From NCBI RefSeq assembly GCF_025698545.1, contig NC_068573.1, positions 6,143,001 through 6,207,000 on the forward strand: DNA of 64,000 bases, in the 5' to 3' direction. A model generated the notes under the pieces. It had not been told where the DNA came from. It did no database searches and was given only the letters and a program-made list of their open reading frames with translations. The position numbers and the translations under genes were made by a program. This document shows positions 10,774-21,027 of the stretch, piece after piece (position 1 is the stretch's first letter; every line of letters starts with the position of its first letter). This DNA comes from Gossypium raimondii. Taxonomy: Eukaryota > Streptophyta > Magnoliopsida > Malvales > Malvaceae.

Positions 10774-12246
10774 TAAATTTAAGATTCATATAATTTTTAG
10801 AATATTTTTTATAAAATTTTCTCAAACACCTTATGTTAAAATTCTTGATTAAATAATAATATTATAAAAGTAAAAATATCAAATTTGTTGAGTAATTACC
10901 AAATTTGTTGAGTAATTTTCTGCATGTCTCATTAAAGAAAACATTCGGGTATTTATACATATTATTATTGTTCATGATTTGACTCCACTGTTCATGATTT
11001 AACCTCACTACTTCTAGAACTGACACTCTAAGTAGACCTCAGACATGTCGGACACGTGTATCGTTTTAGGTCACTTGTTGGAGTTCGCAGTCCCCTCCAT
11101 GCGAACTCTTTGAGTGTGTGCAAGCTGGAACCACGAACTCCATTCGACTCCTGCGAACTAACACCGCGAGCTCTCCTAAATGTCCTCTCGTTGTACATCT
11201 CTTGTGTACATCTGATCGAGTCACAGGCAGACGACCCGAAGCTTATCTAGTTCTCGAGTCGGTAACTATTATTGTATAACAAAATTAAACTTTAAATTTT
11301 GACATAGTTAGAGTAACGAAAACTCCATAAAGGCAACATTCTATTTCGTATTAAAGAAAAAAATTTCCACTTTCCCAAATCTATTTGCTTTTATAAATAG
11401 TCCTTGAATGCTGAAATTTTTAAGTTCATAAATAAATTATGGGACTGTCATGTATATATATATATATATTCTTAATGGGTATAAAGCATCTATTCATTTT
11501 GGTAACATGGTAAAATCTAAAACTCAATTAATAGTGGATGAAATTATATATTTATTTCATATACATATAACCTTGAACTCTAACATTTGGTCTATTGATT
11601 TTGGGTTGACTTTCGAACCATCGTCATGAATTCAAGTAGTTACAAGAATCGTGTATGTGATAATTAAGTATCTCATAAAGGGTGAAACCAAAAGGTTACT
11701 TAAAAGGGATAGAAATGAGTAATAAATTTTGGATGAATTAAAGTGCAGTTTTAACATTTTATTAATTTATAATTTATATTTTATATTTTATATTTTATAA
11801 TTTTATAAATTTAAAAGATTAAACCTTTTGAAAGGGTCTCTTGTCCATGCCTTGGACTCACATAACAATATGATTTTCGAATTTATTTTTTCAGTAAAAG
11901 TATCATAGAAGTTTTTATATTAGGAGTCGATTTCTATTTCATTCTTTTATTTAAAAAATAGATAAATTAGTCCTTATACATTAAATTAAAGAGCAAATTG
12001 ATCTTTTGTTAAGTTTTTCATCTATTTTTACTATTAAAAGCTAGTTTGTGTTCATCAGCATAAAGTACACATGACATATTATATGTATTTGTTTGGTCAA
12101 TTATGTTAGTTTTAATAATAAAATTGAATGAAATTTTTAACATAAAACATCAATTTACTCTTTAATTTAATGTACAATGATTAATTTATATTTTTAATAA
12201 AAAGACAATATTTTACCCTAATTAATCCTATTATTTGTAGTTTCAA
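10774..12246. repeat. Direct duplication, copy B (carries solo LTR)
   Basis: Second copy of the 1.1-kb unit at 9507-10635, interrupted by a 396-bp solo LTR at 10886-11281. Without the insertion the two copies are nearly the same length. The 138 bp between the copies (10636-10773) contain nothing I recognise. The copies differ enough that the duplication is not recent. Confidence 0.7.
10886..11281. mobile_element. Solo LTR with AAATT target-site duplication
   Basis: The element runs from TGTTGAGTAATTACC to ATTGTATAACA, a TG...CA LTR of 396 bp, flanked on both sides by AAATT (10881-10885 and 11282-11286). Copy A of the surrounding duplication has a single AAATT at the same point, so the insertion is proved by comparison. 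There is no internal region or primer-binding site next to it, which is the expected result of LTR-LTR recombination. A short internal direct repeat (AAATTTGTTGAGTAATT, 10881 and 10901) is present at its left end. The family was not identified. Confidence 0.8.
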
Positions 12247-12318
12247 AAACAAAAGTATCAACTTGCTATGATGAAAACATTCTTAGAAAAAAAATAGTAC
12301 CAACTTGGTAATAACTAT

Positions 12319-14663
12319 TGTTAGGATCAATTCGATTAAGTAACAAGTAAAAAAAATAGCAGAATAGATTGAGAAATTGAACACACAAATTTAACGTGTA
12401 AAAACACCTCCAAAGAGGATAAAAAACCACAGGTAAAGATAATTTTACTATAATGGCAAAAGAACAAAGAGTACAAAAGATGACGATAAAAACTAAACCT
12501 CAAAAACCCGAAAACAAAGAACCCTCAAAACGTAAACACAAAATTCTTTAAATATGTTATGAGTTCTAATCTCTAATGGGTGTATTTTCTAAGGTTGTCA
12601 TAGGTTAAATAATAATAAAATAATCTAAACAAATCAGAGTTTGATTGAAACAAGTAAACAAAGTTTAACTAAAAGATTATTTCTCAAATTTGACTGAAAT
12701 GGGAGTCATACTTAACAAATCTCCACCTTGACTCATATTTCCACAATGCCATCTTTGCCAAAACCGCCACGAGCCTATCTTGAACTATGTAGGGAACTAA
12801 TTGAGTCGAATCTGTACTTAGAAATTTGAAGACTTCTAGCCTTCGACTTGTACACTGCCAAATTAAAACTAACTCGAGTTTGATTTTTACGAACACAGTA
12901 CCCTAACTTTTCAAAACCTGCATCCTAAAGAGAACCTCTATTCAACGAAACGGTCATACATTTTTCCCTCCTATGTCCAAGTTGCCTCCGCTCCAAATGA
13001 GTTGACTTTGACTCCGTAACGGATGAGGGACGTTCGATTTCACTGGCCACTGTAGAACCTTCCAGAATATAAAGACTGTCGGTTCTTTTACCTTTTAACA
13101 AAATAAGATCTCCACGAGATAATTTTATGGCGAACGACTCGATGTTGATTCTGCATCCTTTCAAGTCTAAAATACTCAAGGAGATGAGATTCTTTCGTAA
13201 ATCAAGTACATACCTAACATCTAAGAGTGTCCTAATCGTCCCATCGTGTATTCTAATTTTAACAGTACCAATATCGATTACCTTACTAGATAAATCGTTT
13301 CTCATGCGCACAACTCCACCGTCAACCGAACTGTATGTGGAGAACCATTCTCTATTAGGACACATGTGGAAAGAACACCCCAAATCTAGGATCTACTCAG
13401 ATGTGAGCTTGGAGTTATCACTCGTTGACACTAACTAGAAATCATCACCACTTTCATCAGCCAAATTAGCACTAGCTACATTTTCCTCGTTACTCTCAGT
13501 AGTTCTTTTATTTCGCAGTTTATAACAATTTGCCTTGGCGTGACCTAACTTTTTACAACAGCGACACATTTTGTCTCATTTCTTTGATGCTACCAAAACG
13601 GAAGCTTGCCTATCTACCTTGCTATCCAAACCAAACTTATTGTCGAGTTTGTCTCTACTCAACAAATGACCCTTCACATCTTTGAACGAGAGTTTGTCTC
13701 TGCCATAAATCAAGGTCTCCCTGAAAGACTTGTATGAATGGGATAAAGAGCACAATAATAGCATAGTCTAATCTTCATCGTCAATATGAACCTCAACGTT
13801 CTTTAAATCATTTAAAAGAGTAATGAATTGACTAATGTGATCTCTAAGAAGCTCACCTTCGTTCATGCGAAACGTAAATGGACGTTGTTTCAACATTAAA
13901 TGGCTAGCTAGAGACTTAGTCGCATAAAGAGTTTATAACCTTTTCACAAGGCGGATAAGGTCTTCTCCATCAATACCTCCTGCAATACCGTATTTCCAAG
14001 GCACAATTGGATTGCAAACAAGGCCTCTTCATCAATCTCTTCCCATTATATCTGATTTAGATTCTCAAGCTTTTTCCCAGTAACAACATTTTTCAAGCTG
14101 GTTTGAACTAGAATTGTCATCATCCGAACATGCTACAGATTGAAATTTGTCTCACCATCGAACTTTTCAATTTTAAACCTTGTTACTGTTATCTCTAAAT
14201 GGGTTGATTTATGAAAATTGAACTAACTTTGATACCACTTGTCGGGATCGACCCGATTAAGCAACAAGTAAAAAAATAGAGAAATAAATTAAAATTTTGA
14301 ACACACAAATTTAACATGGAAAAACACCTCCAAAGAGGATAAAAAACCACGAGCAAAGATAATTTTACTATAATGGCAAAAGAACGAAGATGACAAAAGA
14401 TGAAGATAAAAACTAAACCCCGAAAACTCAAAAACAAAGAACCCTCAAAACGTAAATACAAAATTCTTTAAATGTGTTATGAGTTCTAATCTCTAATGGG
14501 TGTATTTTTTAAGTTTGTAAAAGAGCCTATTTATAGGCTAAATTCATAGGTAAAATAATAATAAAATAATCTAAACTAATCAGAATTTGATTGAAACAAA
14601 TAAACAGAGTTTAACTAGAAGATTATTTCTCAAATTTGACTGAAATATGAGTCATATTTAACA
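12319..14663 (-). mobile_element. Copia-type LTR retrotransposon, internally deleted, with ACTAT TSD
   Basis: Two LTRs (3' LTR 12319-12717, 399 bp; 5' LTR 14240-14663, 424 bp) share most of their sequence and both have TG...CA ends (plus-strand TGTTAGG/TGTCGGG to TTAACA). The whole element is flanked by perfect 5-bp duplications ACTAT (12314-12318 and 14664-14668). On the coding minus strand a primer-binding site (TGGTATCAAAGTTA, 14237-14224) follows the 5' LTR, and a purine-rich tract (AAGGTGGAGATT) precedes the 3' LTR at about 12730-12718. Total length is 2345 bp. The interior retains only gag and protease/pre-integrase sequence. Confidence 0.9.
12890..14222 (-). pseudogene. Copia gag-protease remnant
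   Basis: Inside the copia element the minus strand encodes a Gag segment (SFRETLIYGRDKLSFKDVKGHLLS, about 13728-13640), an intact CX2CX4HX4C zinc knuckle (CRCCKKLGHAKANC, 13566-13525), and the protease/pre-integrase start (LDLGCSFHMCPNREWFSTYSSVDGG, from about 13389). The catalytic Asp-Ser-Gly is changed to Asp-Leu-Gly (13386-13378), and the usual Trp codon three residues before is a TAG stop (13395-13393). An open frame of 152 codons (13383-12925) ends in ERRQLGHRREKCMTV, after which the sequence passes directly to the purine tract and 3' LTR. Integrase core, reverse transcriptase and RNase H are absent, so it is a non-functional deletion derivative. Confidence 0.85.
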
Positions 14664-14752
14664 ACTATCAACTAAAGAAAAGGAAAGGAAAGAATAAATT
14701 ATAGCACACACACTTTCCATTCTCAATCTCCTTTTAATTAATAACAAAATCA

Positions 14753-15190
14753 ATGGAGTTCTTCAACATAGCTAAAGCAGTAAGACTCCGTAGTCACCTT
14801 GGCTAGTACCTACTCGCCGAAGAGGACGAGGAAACTGTCCGGCAAAGCCGAAACGACTCCTCCCAAGGCGCATGTTGGAAGGTTGAGCTCGTCCAAGGTG
14901 ATAGCCACTTGATTCGTCTCAAGAGCATTTACAACAAGTACTTAACTGCAAGTGGTGAACCATTTTTGCTAGGCATGATTGGAAATAAAGTGTTGCAAAC
15001 AATTCCGTTGTCAAAAAATGATGGTTTTACGGAATGGGAGTTGATTAACGATCAGTTCCGAGTGAAGTTTAGAGCAAGGAAAGGGCAACTCTTGAGAGCT
15101 AACGGCGGACCGCCACAGTGGAGGAAAGTAATGCATGATATCCCACATAGAACGGCTACACAAGATTGGTTCTTTGGGGTGTCGATTTGA
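14753..15190 (+). pseudogene. DUF569-family pseudogene
   Basis: Conceptual translation starts MEFFNIAKAVRLRSHLG and is interrupted at codon 18 by TAG (14804-14806), where the intact paralogue at 16905 has Lys (HDKYLLAEDDEE). The frame then continues with YLLAEEDEETVRQ, HLIRLKSIYNKYLTASGEPFLLG, KVLQTIPL and LRANGGPPQWRKVMHD, which are the hallmarks of the fascin-like DUF569 domain. Near 15172 one base appears missing: after QDWFF the domain would continue as VDLIEILEPD in the next frame, but the annotated frame ends GVSI-stop. The copy lacks the later exons of the intact gene. A copia element ends only 90 bp upstream of its start. It is a tandem, broken relative of the next gene. Confidence 0.85.
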
Positions 15191-16263
15191 TTGAGATTTT
15201 GGAACCGGATTTGATAAATTTTTCTCACGATTCAGAGAGATTTCAACATTCAGATAAAGGATCTGCATCACTTATTACCCATAATTTCAAACATGCATTT
15301 GGGAGAGAGGCAAGGTTTCTATGATTTTTCTTCTTTTCATTGCTTAAATTTCATCAGCAGCAGCAGCATCATTTTCATCTTCATCATCACTATTATTATT
15401 TATTTGTTGTTACTATTTTAGATATTATCAAGTTTGTAATTATTTGATAAAATATCATGCAAACATTAAGACAAGTCAGCACCAATCAAAATAAATAAAT
15501 TATAATAGAGGTTACTCTAACACTTAGCTTTTTTTATGAGAATTTTTTATCATCTATTTATGAAAATTATAAAATAATCATCTAATTATTTAATTTTATT
15601 TTTGTTAATCATCAGATGATTAACATAAAAATTGAAATACTCAAATATCAAAGATGGTTGAATGACTAAAAAATCATAATTGGGTAACTATTAATGCAGT
15701 TTACCTTAAAAATCGAAAACCTTAATTAATATCATTGTTATTACAATAATAAAGAGAATATAAGTTTGAATATATTCTTATAAGAATCTACATCAATAAA
15801 ATATATAAAAAAATGAAGGGTAATTATTTCATACTTTGTTAGTGGAGTTTTATAAACTTCACAAGCGGATTAAGGATGTGACAAGTATTATATTTATTTA
15901 TATAATTAAATCCTTTTTTTATTACATCTTATAATACACTTATCAAACCCTTAACTCGCTTGTAAAGTCTAAAAACTCTATTACGGATGAAATTTTTAGA
16001 CTCCACAAATGAATTCACGATATAACAAATGTCACATTTATTTATATAATCAACGTAAACTATTTTGATTTCTATTATAGTAATTAAATTATTTTAGGAC
16101 TCTCAAGAGTTCTCCCACATAAATTTGATAATTTTAGACATTTATAAAATTATAATCCGCATATTATTTTTTTACAATAAGAAAACAAAACTTAAAAATT
16201 AAACTACGCAGTCAAAATTAAAAGCAACATTAGCCTTATCACTCTCAAGAGTTTCTAATAGAT
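15191..16263. other. AT-rich DNA with a dispersed TAGACT(C/T)CACAA repeat
   Basis: There is no gene. (CAG/CAT)-rich simple sequence lies at 15352-15395. Two degenerate direct copies of a roughly 150-bp unit lie at about 15840-15910 and 15985-16055 (each with ..CACAAGCGGATTAAGGATGTGAC-like sequence followed by ATTTATTTATATAAT). Related short stretches occur at 27.13, 39.95 and 54.91 kb. Confidence 0.4.
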
Positions 16264-16266
16264 TTA

Positions 16267-16432
16267 GGGTGGGTTTGAATAGGCGATTGGGTGCGGTGTG
16301 GTGCGGTGCGGTGCGTTTAGCTTACTTTTTGTCTTACGTTACAGTATCGGTACAGTATCTAATCTCACCGCCACTGCTGTTTTTACACTAACCGCAACCG
16401 CAAGTAAACGCACTGCCCATCCAAACCCACCC
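16267..16432. mobile_element. Harbinger/Tourist-like MITE (TTA TSD)
   Basis: A 166-bp element has terminal inverted repeats GGGTGGGTTTGAAT (left) and GGGTGGGTTTGGAT (right, on the other strand) and is flanked by TTA on both sides (16264-16266 and 16433-16435). It contains a GGTGCGGTGTGGTGCGGTGC tract near the left end and the matching ACCGCAACCGCAAGTAAACGCAC on the right. The 3-bp TTA duplication and TIR form point to the PIF/Harbinger group. It separates the DUF569 pseudogene from the intact gene. Confidence 0.75.
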
Positions 16433-16904
16433 TTATAGGAGCTGTTGTCAAAACATTAACTCCCTATAAATCAGTAGATATCATCTTGACAATTCGATCT
16501 GGATTAAATTAATTTTTCTTAAAATATGTCTAACCACTCAATGCTCGATATTTCGTAACCGGTATATTTAATAAATAGAAAATTACATATTTAAACACAA
16601 TTAATACATAACTATTTTAGCGGAATACAACATTTATAATTAAAAAAAATATTTAACTCTCGTTTTGGGAAACAAAGTAAAATCACAAAAACTCCCAAAA
16701 TATCGGTTCCTCTTTGCTTCCATTATCAAACTCCATTAAATTTTCCTTTCCTCGAATTTTCCTGCCTTCAAACAGTTTCCGGTGTTAGCTGATATTAATC
16801 TAGATATTCAGGTAAAGAATAAAAATAAAATAAAATCGAAATCCCCTTTTTTTTTTTTTAAATCGTAGATTTTGTTTTGTTTGTAATTGTATTAGAGTGC
16901 TGCC
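16433..16904 (+). promoter_or_regulatory. Upstream region of the DUF569 gene
   Basis: The 470 bp upstream of the DUF569 start contain a pyrimidine-rich leader (16680-16790, TTCCTCTTTGCTTCC, TTTTCCTTTCCTCG) and a GT-rich stretch before the ATG. No convincing TATA box could be chosen. The MITE at 16267-16432 lies at the distal edge of this region. Confidence 0.3.
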
Positions 16905-17540
16905 ATGGAAATCTTCGAAGAAGCAAGCATTGTTCGATTTCGTAGCATCCATGACAAATACTTGCTTGCAGAGGATGATGAGGAAACTGTTTCCCAAGAG
17001 CGAGGCGGAACTGTACGGAACGCGAGATGGACGGTGGAGTTCGTGCAGTTCAATTCCACCCATATTCGTCTTAAAAGCTGTTACGGTAAATACTTGACGG
17101 CTTCAAACATGCCGTTCCTATTGGGGATGACAGGGAAGAAAGTGTTGCAGACATTGCCAAAACGATTGGATTCTTCGGTTGAATGGGAACCTATTCAAGA
17201 AGGTTCCAGGGTTCGGCTAAAAACTCGTTACGGCCAATATTTACGAGCAAATGGTGGGATACCACCATGGAGGAACCACATTACACATGATACTCCTTAT
17301 AGAACCTCACATCAAGATTGGATCCTTTGGCAAGTTGATATTTTAAGGTTTCGCCACCAAGATAAACTCCCTGCTCCACCTCCTCCTTTTCAAGTACAAG
17401 CTGATGGATTTGACAATTCTGATACTGGTTCACCTCCAACAATTTCACTTAGAGGCTCTAGAATGTCTAAAAATGAGGTGAGGTTGACATACAGTCCATC
17501 TAAGCTTGGGATGTCCTATTATTGATTGTAATTTTGTTGG

Positions 17541-17571
<31 letters not shown>

Positions 17572-18085
17572 GCAGGAAGATGACTCAGGAAATGGATCGC
17601 CAAAGGCATTTGAAGGAAGGATTATTAAGTATGAGGTAGTTGATGATAATGGTGATGTTGACCAAAATATTGGAGAGCGTAAATTCATATTTAAAGGGAA
17701 TGGGGTTGATGATTTGAAGAAAGCATTGAAAGAAGAGAATGTTGTGAAGGAAGAGTTTTCTCTTTGTTCTCGTAACCCTTTGAATGGCAACCTTTATCCC
17801 CTTCGTTTGCAGCTTCCTCCCAACAATACCGCAATGCATGTTGTTCTGGTTCCTCTATCATCTAAAGGTAAGGAAATCTTTAATACGGATAGGGTAAATT
17901 AATCTCTATACATTAAATTAAAAGCGTTAGAAACTGATGCTTATACGTAAAATTCAATCTCAGAACTTCCACAGTACCACGCCATCAACAAAAAATAAAG
18001 AATCCGAGTAACTTAGTTGTTAATTTCTATAGACTAATAATTTCTGCTTCTTTTTTTACCAGTGGCAGATGATTTATGGCTTTGA
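16905..18085 (+). CDS. DUF569 domain protein (fascin-like beta-trefoil)
   Basis: Three exons with GT-AG introns and matching phases: 16905-17477, 17576-17867, 18063-18085, giving 295 aa. Exon 1 holds the N-terminal DUF569 domain (about residues 1-145): ASIVRFRSIHDKYLLAEDD, HIRLKSCYGKYLTASNMPFL, VRLKTRYGQYLRANGG and HQDWILWQVDIL. These are the repeated (R/K)(F/L)(R/K)S..GKYL strands of a fascin-like beta-trefoil. A low-complexity linker (PAPPPPFQ, residues about 155-190) leads to a second conserved region in exon 2 (IIKYEVVD, RKFIFKGNGVDDLKKALKEE, LYPLRLQLPPNNTAMHVVLVP), and exon 3 adds VADDLWL. The N-terminal domain is the plant actin-cross-linking/fascin-like fold by family knowledge; its biochemical role is not established. 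Intron 1 ends in a (TA)n tract directly before the acceptor. Confidence 0.88.
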
Positions 18086-19600
18086 AACATGTGAAGGAAC
18101 TTTCAACTTGTACCTTAGCTTGTTGCTAGAAACTGCTAACAGCAATGGAATGAGGCAAATTCCAATTCTTTCATTCATTTAAAGCTAAAGGGTTTTTTCT
18201 TTTCTTTTAATTCTAGCCATGTTTTGTCATCTGCTTAATTGTTTCATTCAAAGGCTCATCTTTTTGCAGTTAGCAGAGATGTAGAAGAATTCCTTTTTGG
18301 ACCATGTTTTTATGTGAGATTTGATTTGGAGGATCAATCGATTTACTCTGTAATGGGTTTGTTGCAGATTTGTATTTTATTCTTCCACACAGAAAAAACA
18401 ATTCTAAACATCAACATTTTTCTTCCTAAATTCTCTTTAAAAGATTTTGCCAAATGCTGCCCAAATCATAATAAAATGATGGTTTCATAAAGCCATAGAC
18501 AATGGAAATTCTTTTCATATGTTAGAATAAGAGATGAATAACAAAACATTATTATTAGTTACACGAAAGTAAAAATTTCAACCATAGCAATTGAGTCTTA
18601 ACTCGATTGGTATCGGTATTGTTGTCAGTACAGGAGGATGTGAATTTGAGTGTACTGATACGCATTATAAGTATTTTCTGTATTTTTCTTTCTCTTGTAA
18701 TTTGCTCTTCTTTAGTTTTCAGTTGTAAACTTACATATCCTCGTTTAGTAATCAAATCTTTAGTTCTATACTTTGATTTACTACAATTTATGGTGGGCAA
18801 TGAGATTGGAATGGAGATCAAGTTGGGCTTCGATGGATGTTCATGAAGGAGGAGTTTTCTTCTTGAATGAGCAATGTCTAAACTCAATTTTGTTTTTCTT
18901 TACTACAATTTCTTAAATCCTGATATGGAGATCATGTTTGTGGATGTGCTTCATATGATTATGAGCTAAATTCATTTAAGTGATTGATTATTGCATGATA
19001 TTGGCGTTAATGCACTGTGCAATTGATTTGATGAGCTTAATAACTTAGGCTTTACAAACCTTGGGTAAAAATTTAGATAGGAGAGGTTAAAAGGAAATTT
19101 TATTGGGTAAAATTAAATTAATTAAGTAGAACATCTAAAATCGAAAGGTACCACGAGAAGAGATCATAAGAGTTTTCCTTTTAATCGATTAAGATCGAGA
19201 GGAAATATCATTTAAGAGGGAGACATAGCATTAATATCAATGCCATTAACAATAGGAAGAACAACCGATCATTATTAGAATCTCATGAGAAGTTATTGGT
19301 TACAATAAATCATAGTTTTAAGATTTTAACAATCAAATTTAGTCATCTACTCATCATTGAATATGGATCACTTCAATAACTTTGACAGACTTTTGCATAA
19401 CATAGAAATTCTTTAGTGTCCTTGTCTTCCTTGGATATGTTCATTGGAATGCTCACCTATATTTCATTGTAAAAAAAAAGAAAACTATATTGTAACTTGA
19501 CCCGTAGTGTTTGCGGTAGAGATCTCATGCATGTTTATTGTTGAAAATTGTTGTTATTTGCATGATTTTGTGAAGTGCAATAGGACCTCGTCAAGTTTCT
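18086..19600. other. Intergenic DNA with a SINE-like fragment
   Basis: No gene. The DUF569 3' UTR should occupy the first few hundred bases. A SINE-like stretch lies at 18584-18680 (listed separately). The remainder is unremarkable AT-rich DNA. Confidence 0.4.
18584..18680 (+). mobile_element. SINE-like fragment
   Basis: The stretch TAGCAATTGAGTCTTAACTC..TTGTTGTCAGTACAGGAGGATGTGAATTTGAGTG matches the body of the SINE-like copies at 26.64 and 59.32 kb (TTGTTGTCAATACAGAAGGA, GTTGCCAATACAGGAGGATG). GTGAATTTGAGTG stands where a pol III B box (GGTTCGAGTC) would be. The 3' part with poly(A) is missing, so it is truncated. Confidence 0.45.
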
Positions 19601-19670
19601 AGCACCATTTTCGGGTATCAAACCCGGGTCGTCCACATGACAAGCAAGAATACTCACTGCTATACCCACT
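19601..19670 (-). pseudogene. tRNA-Asp(GTC)-like pseudogene
   Basis: The minus strand reads GTGGGTATAGCAGTGAGTATTC, then TTGTCAT around a GTC anticodon, then GACCCGGGTTTGATACCCGA and an acceptor-like ATGGTGCTA. This follows plant tRNA-Asp(GTC) along its length, including the T-arm GGGTTTGATACCC. Differences are mostly C-to-T or G-to-A, and the anticodon stem is largely G-U paired with one mismatch, so function is unlikely. It could be a nuclear tRNA pseudogene or a tRNA-derived SINE head. Confidence 0.5.
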
Positions 19671-19671
19671 A

Positions 19672-21027
19672 TTTGATTTTTTTTTTTTCCTTTTATGGTC
19701 ACCAGGTGTTAAAAGACTAATGGGAAATGTGGCAGGTTTTAAAATTAGCATAATAGTAACTTTAACCCTCAATATTTATGTATTGTGTCGATATGTCTTT
19801 TAAAAAGTTTAACCATCAACGTTTAAACATGGTGTAATTCGATCCTTTTTGTAGGTTTGCTTTTTCTTTAGGACCCTATCACCTAAAAAGCTAAAAAAAC
19901 TCATTTTTATCAGCTAAATTTGATTTAAAATATACCAAAAATAAAAATACCAAAAACTAATATTTTACACATTTTTTTACTCTTTTCTCTTGATCTCTAG
20001 TTCTCCATCATTGGATTGAACACTAAAAGCTAGATGACTCGGCCTTCACCAGTTCACTTTTCAACAAGTTTATAAGATTCGCTTTTGAATATAGTTAGAC
20101 ATTGGTTCAACTCAACTGTTCTTGTTAATATCGTCGTCGGTTTTACTGTCTTCGACAAACACAAAGAGCCTCATCACTCGTTCAACTAACCCACTATTAA
20201 AAGGGAAATGCAAGTGCCTTTGAGATCAACTTCCAGAATGAGAGTCACAATAAACTTAACCGAGTTCAAGAAGTGGATAAACTAAACTGCTTGGAGACCT
20301 CATGAGTTCAAATAAAGCCATGAATTAACTCGCATTACCGATCAACAAGGCAACATCATTTGTTGGTAAATAGGAGTGATTAGAGTCCTGCCACTTCGTC
20401 CATTTGCAACGTTATTATTGGGTTTGACTCAATAGAAAATGTAAAACAACAAAAAGCAAAACAACCTAAATTTTGAAAAATAATCAATTCAATTCCTTCA
20501 AATCCACTTCATTAATTCAACCAAATTTTAAGTCTAACAACTTAAAAACACAATGAAGTTTTTATTTACTTCATCAATGGCAGCCAACTCAAGCTAACAA
20601 AAAAATGAGTTAATTGTCACTATGAAATATCAAGTTGTTAGCTATTTGAAGTATAAGTGATGTATTCAAGATAATTCAACTGAATAATAAACAGTTTTTT
20701 TTTGTAAAATATTTTTGCTTTTATTTCTAATTAGCACACTATGTATTGAGTTATATTATTGTGTAAAAATATGATAAAACTAGGTAATGTGCAGACGTTG
20801 AGAGTTAATTTTTTAAAATTTAGCATTAAATTGACACGAAATGTAAATTTTGACGGCTAAATTTATTATTATGCTAATTTTAAAAGCTTATCTTCATGTT
20901 AGCCATTTAAGGATTGATGACCAAAAAGCAAAAATCAAATAATTGGTTGATTATTTTATAACTTTTTATAATTAGGTGACAAAAAATAAACTTATTAGTA
21001 ATTGGATGACTACACTGAAGTTTGCCC
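19672..21027. mobile_element. MULE-like element with degenerate long inverted repeats
   Basis: The segment at 19736-19850 (TTTTAAAATTAGCATAATAGTAACTTTAACC...) reappears inverted at about 20795-20886 (reverse strand TTTTAAAATTAGCATAATAATAAATTTAGCC...). The similarity continues outward through TATTTGATTTTT...TTTGGTCA on both sides. The right terminus, on the minus strand, is TGGGCAAACTTCAG, like the GGGTAAACT ends of the Pack-MULE at 4001. The left terminus seems truncated next to the tRNA-like sequence, so no TSD can be assigned. The interior (about 19990-20410) has sequence of higher GC than the repeats but no protein I recognise. Confidence 0.5.
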
